DNA from: an uncultured Lachnospiraceae bacterium
Lineage (GTDB): Bacteria > Bacillota > Clostridia > Lachnospirales > Lachnospiraceae
Assembly: GCA_945788595.1 (NCBI GenBank)
Contig: CALZMS010000020.1
Location: 1 to 9,625 of the forward strand
Length of the DNA: 9,625 bases
Reading direction: 5' to 3'
Made by a program: the position numbers and the translations under genes. How positions within the stretch are numbered: position 1 is the first letter of the stretch; every line of letters starts with the position of its first letter. A model generated the notes under the pieces. It searched no databases. It was given only the letters and a program-made list of their open reading frames with translations, and had not been told where the DNA came from. This document shows, one piece after another, positions 1 to 6,288 of this stretch.

Positions 1-974
1 GGAATCTTGGCCAGATCTTCCATCACGTACTGTGCCGCCACGCCCACATGATAGGCCGAACCGCAGGCCACAATATAGATCTGCGAAATCTCACGGATTT
101 CCTCATCCGAAAGGCCCACATCCGAAAGATCCAGCACATCTTCCTTTTTCACAGAATGCAGTGTGTCCGCCACAGCTCTGGGCTGTTCATGGATTTCTTT
201 CATCATAAAGTGCTCATATCCGGCTTTTTCTGCTGCCTGAGCATCCCATTTGATCTCCACACACTCCTTTTCAATTTCATCGCCATCCAGATTATAAAAA
301 GTGATCTCGCCCTTTTTCAGACAGGCCATCTCCATATTGCCGATATAATATACATTTCTTGTATATTTCAGGATCGCCGGAACATCCGAAGCCAGATATG
401 TCTCACCCTCAGCAATACCAAGAATCATAGGACTGTCTTTTCTGGCCGCATAGATCTCCCCCGGATGATCCTTAAACATCAGGGCCAGCGCATAGGAACC
501 GCGGATACGCACAATGGCATGGTTGATCGCACTGACCGGTGTATGTTCATATTTTTTGTAATAATAATCCACAAGCTTTACCGCCACCTCTGTGTCAGTA
601 GAAGAATAGAAGGTGTATCCGCTGCGAATCAGCTTTTCCTTCAGTTCCTGGTAATTTTCGATAATACCATTGTGAACACCGACAACAGTGCCGTCATCCG
701 ACATATGCGGGTGCGCATTCACCTCAGACGGTTCTCCATGGGTCGCCCAGCGGGTATGCCCGATACCACAGGTACCCACCAATGCTTTACCGTCATTGGT
801 CTTTTCCATCAATACCTTCAACCGGCCCTTGGCTTTCACGATCTCTGTATCTTTATCCTGATCCCGCACAGCCAGTCCGGCAGAATCATATCCTCTGTAT
901 TCAAGCTTTGACAGGCCGTCCAGCAAAATCGGCGCCGCCTGCTGTTCTCCTGTAAAACCTACTATTCCACACAT
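1..974 (-). CDS. glmS: Glutamine--fructose-6-phosphate aminotransferase (isomerizing), N-terminal part, cut by window edge
   Basis: GlmS makes glucosamine-6-phosphate from fructose-6-phosphate and glutamine in the cytoplasm, the first committed step to UDP-GlcNAc for peptidoglycan. The first 324 codons are visible. The protein opens with MCGIVGF, so Cys2 becomes the N-terminal nucleophile of the class II glutamine amidotransferase domain once Met is removed. HTRWATHG (73-80), HNGIIENY (101-108) and STDTE (126-130) are the usual glutaminase motifs. The start of the first SIS sugar-isomerase domain is seen at ACGSAYH (303-309). The full enzyme is normally about 600 residues, so roughly half is missing beyond the left edge. 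The start is fixed by the Cys2 requirement and by AGGGAG at 985-990. It stands alone behind the rubredoxin terminator. No glmS ribozyme is recognisable in its leader. Family assignment is very secure. Confidence 0.97.
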   Translation of the reverse strand, partial: MCGIVGFTGEQQAAPILLDGLSKLEYRGYDSAGLAVRDQDKDTEIVKAKGRLKVLMEKTNDGKALVGTCGIGHTRWATHGEPSEVNAHPHMSDDGTVVGVHNGIIENYQELKEKLIRSGYTFYSSTDTEVAVKLVDYYYKKYEHTPVSAINHAIVRIRGSYALALMFKDHPGEIYAARKDSPMILGIAEGETYLASDVPAILKYTRNVYYIGNMEMACLKKGEITFYNLDGDEIEKECVEIKWDAQAAEKAGYEHFMMKEIHEQPRAVADTLHSVKKEDVLDLSDVGLSDEEIREISQIYIVACGSAYHVGVAAQYVMEDLAKI

Positions 975-984
975 ATTATATACA

Positions 985-1030
985 CTCCCTGATATTTCGT
1001 ATTTCTTCAAGAATCTGTCTAATCATAGCA
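985..1030 (-). promoter_or_regulatory. Putative glmS extended -10 promoter and ribosome binding site
   Basis: On the minus strand TATGAT (1022-1027) is preceded by TG with one base between (TGCTATGAT), an extended -10 box. No good -35 lies 16-18 nt upstream. Transcription would begin near 1015, leaving a leader of about 40 nt with AGGGAG at 985-990. An alternative TTGACC lies further upstream near 1120 but its partner box is poor. Inferred by eye only. Confidence 0.4.
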
Positions 1031-1244
1031 CATATCCCACCGTTATGCCATTCTTTTTTCCAAAGCGCCCGGTAATGCCTGCTTTTCACTATATTTGTAT
1101 GCATTTTTGCGGCATCCGGTCAACCCGCTTTCTGAGTTTTGGATCGCGTTAAAATATTCTCCCGGATCCTGTATTAACGCACTTTCACAACATAGGCTGC
1201 TATAAATGCAAACTAAAGGCAGAAATAGAAATCAGATGCATGGT

Positions 1245-1284
1245 AAAAAAAGACGAATGCCCATATTCCAACAGCTCATTCGTC
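1245..1284 (-). terminator. Rho-independent terminator after rubredoxin
   Basis: GACGAATG (1252-1259) pairs perfectly with CATTCGTC (1277-1284) across a 17-nt loop. Reading on the minus strand the hairpin is followed by a run of U (1245-1250). It sits about 20 nt past the rubredoxin stop and separates that transcription unit from glmS. An A/T-rich flank on both sides may make it work in either direction. Confidence 0.8.
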
Positions 1285-1302
1285 CTTTTTCTCCGTATTC
1301 AA

Positions 1303-1464
1303 TTATTCTTCCGGTGCAAAATCTTCTTTACCAACACCACACAGCGGGCATTCCCAATCTTCCGGCAGATCTTCGAATGCTGTTCCCGGCTCGATGCCGT
1401 TATCCGGATCACCTACTTCGGGATCATAAACGTAGCCACATGTTTCGCATACATATTTTGTCAT
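1303..1464 (-). CDS. Rubredoxin
   Basis: A 53-residue one-iron electron carrier. Two CxxC-type knuckles bind a single iron: Cys6 and Cys9 (CETCG) and Cys39 and Cys42 (CPLCG). The central [10 protein letters not shown] and DWECPLCG segments are standard for small clostridial rubredoxins, and the length matches the family. The chosen start at 1464 has AAGGAGG at 1474-1480 with a 9-nt spacer; an in-frame ATG 15 codons upstream lacks this support and would add a non-rubredoxin leader. Rubredoxins in anaerobes pass electrons to oxygen- or peroxide-detoxifying enzymes, but no such partner gene is in view, so the specific acceptor is unknown. It lies 55 nt downstream of the large ATP-grasp gene and may share its transcript, besides having its own promoter. 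Confidence 0.96.
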   Translation of the reverse strand: MTKYVCETCGYVYDPEVGDPDNGIEPGTAFEDLPEDWECPLCGVGKEDFAPEE

Positions 1465-1500
1465 AATTGCATGCCTCCTTGTAAATTTGATGATAAGAGT

Positions 1501-1529
1501 ACTATACACTATTCAGGAATCATTCGCAA
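1501..1529 (-). promoter_or_regulatory. Putative rubredoxin promoter
   Basis: TTGCGA (1524-1529) and TATAGT (1501-1506) are separated by exactly 17 nt on the minus strand, matching sigma-70/sigma-A consensus at 4/6 and 5/6 positions. It starts inside the last codons of the upstream gene and would give a leader of roughly 30 nt. An inverted repeat, CACTATT (1507-1513) with AATAGTG (1528-1534), spans the spacer and could be an operator or a weak hairpin; it has no U-run, so it is not a normal terminator. Confidence 0.5.
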
Positions 1530-4099
1530 TAGTGGATGAGAACTTCTTTTGAAGTAATATCGTGATATACGGTCATCTCTGCGTCGCTGACTTCGTAGAA
1601 GGACAGGACTTCTGCTGTTGCCGGGTCTGGCTGACAGAAAGTTTCTTTTTTGTCCGGGAAGTTTTTTAAAAGCTCGGGCTGCCAGATTCTGGTGGTCTCG
1701 TTGCCAAAGATGGCGGTGTAGAGAATTCCTGCCTCCACCAGATCCTGGAAGATGTGGCTTCCGTAGGACAGCTCCGGCATATATCCAGCTTTTGTTTCCG
1801 AAATCTCGCAGATCATGGAGAACTCGCTGATGTCAGCGAAGGCGGTGGGTACGCCAAGCTCCGGTGAGGAGGTACCTATCCTGCCTGGCACCAGCAAAAG
1901 CATGGTTTTTTCCTGTCCGCGAAGCGCCCAGTTGATAGTGTGAATAGCCTGAGAGACTTTAAATTTGTCTTTATAGGGCAGCTGATAGTAAGCCACGGGA
2001 TCCACATACAATACATAATCCAGGTGCAGTATGGATGACAGGCCCATGGACGCGCCTTTACAGGAAAGCAGTACTTTTGCAGGATCGTATGCAGCGGGTA
2101 GCTCTACACTGCCCTGGTCGTTGGCCACCTGCAGCGGTCGGCACTGAAGCAAATTGACTACAAATTCTCCGCTTTTGGAGATATTGATGGTGTATTCAAT
2201 ATCCACAGGATAATCGTAGATTTCCTGGATTTTCAACAGGATACCCTGCATCATGTACATAAGTTCTTCTTTTCTCACCAGACCTTCGCAGGAAACGAAA
2301 CAGATGTCCTTTCGCTGCCCCCGCTCGCGGAACATACGCTCGGTGTCAAAATCGTGCTCCAGGAGGAGATTTTTCAGGTAGACGGGGATCTTTTCGGCCA
2401 CTTTTTCAAAATCCCAGTGTTCCACCTGACCGGAGATGGTGTTGATCACGTCCACTTTTCGCTGGGAATACTGATGTTTGTCTTTGCTGGTTGTGGCTGC
2501 TGTCAGCCGGGGTTTATCGAGACTGACCAGACGCGGGTAGGAACCGGTGGTCCTGTCTACGGCGCCGGTGCCCAGGCCCATGACGAGACGGAGCATGCCA
2601 GCATTCTGGTCGATATCTTCCACAAATTTGTACGGGCTGTAAGAATAGCCCACACCGGCGGCGCAGGGCATGAAAAAGTTTTCGTAGAAAGAGCCGGATA
2701 CCCGCTGCACCAGCAGTGCCATCTGTTCATCCCGCTGATCCAGACCGCGGCGCAGACGGTAATCCAGAGCTGACTGGCTCATGGTGCTGGCATAAACGAT
2801 ACGAATGGCCTGTTCGAATTCTGCCAGACGTTCCTCCGGAGTGCCAGTATTGGCACAGAATACGGATTCGTATTTTCCGGCGAAGGCGTTGCCAAAACCG
2901 TCTTCCAGGATGCTGCTGGAACGGACGATGATAGGATTGGAGCCGTAATAGTCCAGAAGGCGGCGGAAGGCTTCTTTTTCTGTGCCAGAGAATTCGCCCT
3001 TCATCAGGCAGTCCGCAAAGGTGGGAGCCAGGCTGAAATATTCTTCTTTTGTGCGCTGACGGATGCGGATATCCCAGAAATCATTGTATACAATGTACGA
3101 GTAGAATACGTCGGAACCTATGTAGAAGGAATCGTGGGGTTCCATGTGGACATACAGCTCCGGACAGTAATTCTGGATGATTTTTCGGGCCAGCAGCATA
3201 CCGCAGGCTTTGCCGCCGATCAGTCCTGTGCCGATCTGCCTGTTTTTTACCTCAAAGTAGTCTTCCGGGGTGAAATTGGCTTTGATCATCTCACGCATTT
3301 TTTCATCACGGCTCATCATGATATTGCACATGCGGTCACAGGCGGCGGTTACGTCCATGCCCTGCTGGCGCATCTGCATGGTGAGGGAAAAGAAGCGCTC
3401 CCAGCTGTCGATGTTCTGGTCGGGGCTCAGAGCCTGGGAACGGTTCATAGCCTGGTAAAAGTGACTTACGTCTACGCCGTCCATCAGTGGCTGGAAGCTT
3501 CCGGTCTGCGGCAGAAAGCGATGGGGCATGGCCATGGTCTCGGAGTAGCGGTTCCAGACTTTTAACGGGCGCACGTAGATGCATTTCTCATCGGAGTACA
3601 CATCAGAGAACAGCTGGGTAGTATCACGGATCTTGGCTATGGCCTCGAAGGAATGTTTGCCGCGGATGATGGGGAAATAGGCGACGGTGTCCAGGATAAA
3701 CAGGAAGGGGCAGGTCAGCCTAAAGAAGTTTCCCATCATCAGATCGGTGGACCAGGCGGTCTGCAGCTCGGACAGGCAGTCGAAAACGTAGAAGGCTTCT
3801 TTTCCCTCCTGCTCGATCAGGTTGTGGATGGTGACGGTGAAGGTCTCGAAGCGATGAGACAGAGGGATTTCGACGATTTTCAGGCCCTCCCGGGGTGTCA
3901 AAAGGGGCGGATGGGCGGCGAAACGAACGTAGATCATGTTTCTGTGGTCTTTGATAGCCTGGTCTACGAAGGGGTTCATCAGGCTGGTGAATTCCTGAAG
4001 GCTGCCTACCTGCCATACTACGTTGTCGCCGAGTCGGATGTAATTGTAGGCTTTATCGAGGTCGGGGATGCCGGAGTTTATTTTTTCGAATGCAGCCAT
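1520..4099 (-). CDS. PEP/pyruvate-binding ATP-grasp protein with degenerate KaiC-like N-terminal domain
   Basis: An 859-residue protein. Residues 1-210 resemble a KaiC/RecA-type NTPase: SGIPDLDKA (9-17), then GDNVVWQVGS (24-33) where a P-loop would fall but without a GKT/GKS, and a Walker B-like FYVFDCLSEL (103-112). Residues about 290-655 form a PPDK_N (PEP synthase/pyruvate phosphate dikinase N-terminal) ATP-grasp domain: GLIGGKACGM (292-301), NPIIVRSSS (388-396) with FAGKYESVF following, ending near LLQCRPLQ. A further conserved block, PGRIGTSSPELGVP (about 736-749), resembles one I recall from uncharacterised PEP/pyruvate-binding proteins of Bacteroidetes. The phosphohistidine swivel domain and the PEP-binding barrel of true PEP synthase are absent, so classical PEP synthesis is unlikely. 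The start at 4099 has AAAGGAG (4107-4113) 7 nt upstream; a longer in-frame start exists but lacks this. Substrate unknown. Confidence 0.85.
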   Translation of the reverse strand: MAAFEKINSGIPDLDKAYNYIRLGDNVVWQVGSLQEFTSLMNPFVDQAIKDHRNMIYVRFAAHPPLLTPREGLKIVEIPLSHRFETFTVTIHNLIEQEGKEAFYVFDCLSELQTAWSTDLMMGNFFRLTCPFLFILDTVAYFPIIRGKHSFEAIAKIRDTTQLFSDVYSDEKCIYVRPLKVWNRYSETMAMPHRFLPQTGSFQPLMDGVDVSHFYQAMNRSQALSPDQNIDSWERFFSLTMQMRQQGMDVTAACDRMCNIMMSRDEKMREMIKANFTPEDYFEVKNRQIGTGLIGGKACGMLLARKIIQNYCPELYVHMEPHDSFYIGSDVFYSYIVYNDFWDIRIRQRTKEEYFSLAPTFADCLMKGEFSGTEKEAFRRLLDYYGSNPIIVRSSSILEDGFGNAFAGKYESVFCANTGTPEERLAEFEQAIRIVYASTMSQSALDYRLRRGLDQRDEQMALLVQRVSGSFYENFFMPCAAGVGYSYSPYKFVEDIDQNAGMLRLVMGLGTGAVDRTTGSYPRLVSLDKPRLTAATTSKDKHQYSQRKVDVINTISGQVEHWDFEKVAEKIPVYLKNLLLEHDFDTERMFRERGQRKDICFVSCEGLVRKEELMYMMQGILLKIQEIYDYPVDIEYTINISKSGEFVVNLLQCRPLQVANDQGSVELPAAYDPAKVLLSCKGASMGLSSILHLDYVLYVDPVAYYQLPYKDKFKVSQAIHTINWALRGQEKTMLLLVPGRIGTSSPELGVPTAFADISEFSMICEISETKAGYMPELSYGSHIFQDLVEAGILYTAIFGNETTRIWQPELLKNFPDKKETFCQPDPATAEVLSFYEVSDAEMTVYHDITSKEVLIHYCE

Positions 4100-4232
4100 G
4101 GGGGAGCTCCTTTCTTTTTGGGTCTGGCGATTTTTAAAGTGACTGTTCAAAAGTATTGTTGGTTTTTGCTCACTATTTTAGATTAATGTTTAGGGTGTGA
4201 GGGGAATTGTTGTAGTTTGTTCTTTGTATTGA

Positions 4233-4247
4233 TGTACATTATGTACA
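4233..4247. promoter_or_regulatory. Perfect 15-bp palindrome, candidate operator
   Basis: TGTACATTATGTACA is a perfect inverted repeat (7 bp arms around one central base). It lies about 12-26 nt past the predicted start point of the ATP-grasp gene, a usual place for a repressor to block transcription. The binding protein is not identifiable from the site and no regulator gene is nearby in the window. Confidence 0.5.
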
Positions 4248-4266
4248 ATTTTATTTGTTTATTTCT

Positions 4267-4295
4267 ATTTTATATGAGCAAAACAACGGTGGCAA
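4267..4295 (-). promoter_or_regulatory. Putative promoter of the ATP-grasp gene
   Basis: TTGCCA (4290-4295) and TAAAAT (4267-4272) on the minus strand, each 5/6 to consensus, are separated by 17 nt. Transcription would start near 4259, giving a leader of about 160 nt. It is the best-matching promoter seen in the window, though still unverified. Confidence 0.55.
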
Positions 4296-4381
4296 TAGTT
4301 GGAATGAGAACAAAAGAATCCTATGTGATAGTAAACAAAATGAAGAGAAATCGTCGTGTGGGACTTTGATTTTCAAAGAGA

Positions 4382-4725
4382 ATGGATGCTCTCTGCATTG
4401 TATTGCATATAATGTCCAGGCTTAAGATTTTTTGTAATGTAGGTTGGATGTTTTTGTTAGCTTGTGGGTGTCGCATCCACTTTTTGGCTTTGATTGATAT
4501 TGGAGGTTCTAAGAAGTCTTGCGGGATGTACATCCAATGGCAAGCTTTATTGCAATGACTTTTGGATGTTTTTGTTAGCTTGTGGGTGTAGCATCCACTT
4601 TTTTGACTTTGATGGGTGGATATTGGATGTTCTAAGAAGTCTTGCGGGATGTACATCCAATCGCAAGGCTTCGAGGGGTGGATGTTGGACATTCTAAGAA
4701 GTCTTTCAGGCTGTATGTCCAATGG
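4382..4725 (+). repeat. Repeat array A: six 62-bp hairpin modules
   Basis: Modules begin (aligned to the TTGGATG start) at 4382, 4444, 4500, 4562, 4623 and 4685, with spacings of 62, 56, 62, 61 and 62. Each has TGGAYR at its start and a complementary CATCCA or ATGTCCA near position 31-37. The module at 4623 pairs TTGGATGT with ACATCCAA (8 bp); the one at 4685 pairs TTGGACAT with ATGTCCAA (8 bp), a two-pair compensatory change. Loops here carry TTCTAAGAAGTCTT, unlike arrays B and C, so this array forms its own subfamily. The first module (4382) is the most diverged. It fills most of the gap between bioB and the ATP-grasp gene; 4140-4230 and 4300-4380 show nothing else recognisable. Confidence 0.88.
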
Positions 4726-4744
4726 TTTATTCAAATTTTAACAT

Positions 4745-4785
4745 AAAAAGAACGCAAGACACTGGCATACATTGTCTATGCGTTC
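4745..4785 (-). terminator. Rho-independent terminator after bioB
   Basis: On the minus strand GAACGCA pairs with TGCGTTC (4750-4756 with 4779-4785), and an inner AGACA/TGTCT helix extends the stem past a one-base bulge. A run of five U follows (4745-4749). The hairpin starts 10 nt past the bioB stop codon, so bioB transcripts should end before array A. Confidence 0.85.
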
Positions 4786-4794
4786 TCATAATTC

Positions 4795-5748
4795 TTATAG
4801 GCAATATCCCATTTCACGGATGATCTGGATGTCTTCTTCAATAGATATTCCTTTAACGGTCAGCATATCACCGGTGATCGTTGCGTTTGCCCCTGACGAA
4901 AAACAGGAGAATCCGCTGTCTTCCAGGTAGTCGCGACCGGCGGCCAGACGGATGTACTGTGTTGGCAGGAGAAAGCGATACAGTGCCACAATGCGGCGTA
5001 CTTCGTCTTTTGTGAGAACCACATTATTCTCCATTGGTGTACCGGGGACGGGATCGAGCATATTGATGGGAACGGATTGAACATCCAGATTTTGCAGAGT
5101 TAAAGCCATATCAATTCTGTCTTCCATGGTCTCTCCCACGCCCATAATGCCTCCGCTGCACACTTCCAGACCTGCTTTTCGGGCAGCACGGATTGTCTCT
5201 ATTTTCTCGTCGTAGGTATGGCTGGTGCAAAGGGACGGAAAATACCGACGGGATGTTTCCAGGTTGTTGTGGATTCTTTTTACACCAGCCTGTTTTAATT
5301 TGAGGAATTGCGCTTCGCCCAAGAGCCCAAAGGAAGTGCAGACGGTCAGACTGGTATTTTCGCATATCTTGCGGATGCCCTCGCAGATGTGGTCAATATC
5401 TTTGTTACTGACTCGTTTTCCATTGGAAACAAGACAATAATGGCGGATGCCTCGCAGATCCTTTTTTTCTGCTTCTCTGATCAGAGTCTGGGCATCCATC
5501 ATAGCGTGGTGTTCCACCGGTACTTTTGCGCAGGTAGACTGAGCGCAATAACGACAGTTTTCTGAGCATTGACCGCCTTTTACGTTGATGACTGCGCAGA
5601 GATCGAAATCATCTTTAAAATAGTGTTTTCTTATTTCATCGGCAGCGCTGCAAAGAGCTTCCAGAGGCTGGTCTGCGAGAAATAAGGCTTCGTCCCGTGT
5701 GATCCGCTCGCCTTGGATGACTTTTTCTTTTAAGTTCTGTATTGTCAT
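4795..5748 (-). CDS. bioB: Biotin synthase, radical SAM enzyme
   Basis: BioB inserts sulfur into dethiobiotin to form biotin, the last step of the pathway. The 317-residue length is normal for the family. The radical-SAM cluster motif is CSENCRYC with Cys61, Cys65 and Cys68, followed by AQS. Cys105, Cys137 and Cys197 sit where BioB has ligands of its auxiliary [2Fe-2S] cluster, and IRLAAGR (266-272) supplies the conserved arginine region. HNNLETSRRYF (160-170) and GGIMGVGE (199-206) are also BioB-like. The start has AGGA (5757-5760) 8 nt upstream, with its own candidate promoter and a strong terminator, so it is probably monocistronic. No bioA, bioD, bioF, bioY or birA is in the window, suggesting use of imported dethiobiotin or pathway genes elsewhere. 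It is flanked on both sides by repeat arrays. A BioB-like paralogue with another substrate is possible but unlikely. Confidence 0.95.
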   Translation of the reverse strand: MTIQNLKEKVIQGERITRDEALFLADQPLEALCSAADEIRKHYFKDDFDLCAVINVKGGQCSENCRYCAQSTCAKVPVEHHAMMDAQTLIREAEKKDLRGIRHYCLVSNGKRVSNKDIDHICEGIRKICENTSLTVCTSFGLLGEAQFLKLKQAGVKRIHNNLETSRRYFPSLCTSHTYDEKIETIRAARKAGLEVCSGGIMGVGETMEDRIDMALTLQNLDVQSVPINMLDPVPGTPMENNVVLTKDEVRRIVALYRFLLPTQYIRLAAGRDYLEDSGFSCFSSGANATITGDMLTVKGISIEEDIQIIREMGYCL

Positions 5749-5795
5749 TTGTAATATCCTTTTCTATGTTGATTTTACGGAATGTTTCTTTGCTT

Positions 5796-5824
5796 ATCTT
5801 ATGCCATACATTGAAGGATAGCAA
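5796..5824 (-). promoter_or_regulatory. Putative bioB promoter
   Basis: TTGCTA (5819-5824) and TAAGAT (5796-5801) are spaced 17 nt apart on the minus strand, each 4/6 to consensus. The start point would be near 5789, about 40 nt before the ATG. It lies immediately beside the first module of array B. No BirA-type inverted repeat is visible around it. Confidence 0.35.
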
Positions 5825-5864
5825 GGGATTTGAGACGAAAATCTCTGGAAGAAATTCTCGGAGC

Positions 5865-6226
5865 TTGGATATTCTCAGAGGATTAGTGGACCGTATGTCC
5901 CGTGGCAAGCATTTTAGTAGTGGCTTTTGGATGTTTTCTTCTGGCTTCTGGATGTTACATCCACTTTTTTTGCTTTGCGGGGTGGGGATTGGATGTTTGC
6001 AGGGAAGTGGCGGGATGTATGTCCAGTGGCGGGCATTTTACTAGTGGTTTTTGGATGTTTTCTTCTAGCTTCTGGGTGCTGCATCCACTTTCTTGGCTTT
6101 GCGGGGTAAAGTTTGGATGTTTCCAGGGGATTAGCAAACAGTATGTCCAGTGGCGAGCATTTTAGTAATGGCTTCTGGATGTTTTCTTCTGGCTTCTGGA
6201 TGCTGCATCCACTTTCTTGGCTTTTA
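5865..6226 (+). repeat. Repeat array B: six 62-bp hairpin modules, exact 124-bp composite period
   Basis: Modules start at 5865, 5927, 5989, 6051, 6113 and 6175, all exactly 62 bp apart. Two variants alternate: Y (5865, 5989, 6113), ending in ATGTCCAGTGGC or close to it, and X (5927, 6051, 6175), ending in CATCCACTTT. Both open with TGGATRT or TGGATG. In X modules a second TGGRTG sits three bases before CATCCA, so the same CATCCA can pair with either a near or a far partner. It occupies most of the 5749-6288 gap between bioB and the nuclease-like gene. Open frames across it shift frame from unit to unit and are not credible proteins. Confidence 0.92.
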
Positions 6227-6288
6227 GAAGATTGGTTATAGATGTTGTCAATTTTTTACAAATAGAATATCTATTTTTTTGATAAGAA

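Noticed and set aside
48..911. Plus-strand 287-codon frame over glmS
   Set aside because: It lies wholly opposite the well-supported glmS coding frame, has no ribosome binding site and no recognisable family features.
975..1244. glmS ribozyme in the glmS leader
   Set aside because: The catalytic core and conserved GCGCC-type cleavage region followed by the expected pseudoknot sequence were not found; a promoter about 40 nt before the ATG would also leave no room. A covariance search could overturn this.
3653..4186. Plus-strand 177-codon frame opposite the ATP-grasp gene
   Set aside because: Opposite-strand shadow of a strongly coding region, low-complexity composition and no start signal.
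4321..4734. Minus-strand 137-codon frame over array A with a repeated WMYIPQDFLE peptide
   Set aside because: The repeated peptide arises because two modules happen to be 123 bp apart; no ribosome binding site, and the frame simply follows the repeats.
5742..6165. Overlapping plus-strand open frames of 60-100 codons across array B
   Set aside because: The 62-bp and 124-bp periods are not multiples of three, so the same repeat is read in a different frame each time; there is no ribosome binding site or family match. They are by-products of a stop-poor repeat.
6260..6280. Plus-strand terminator AAATAG/CTATTT with a T-run after array B
   Set aside because: The stem is 6 bp with one G-C pair and is probably too weak; it would fit a plus-strand array transcript, but alone it is not enough to call.
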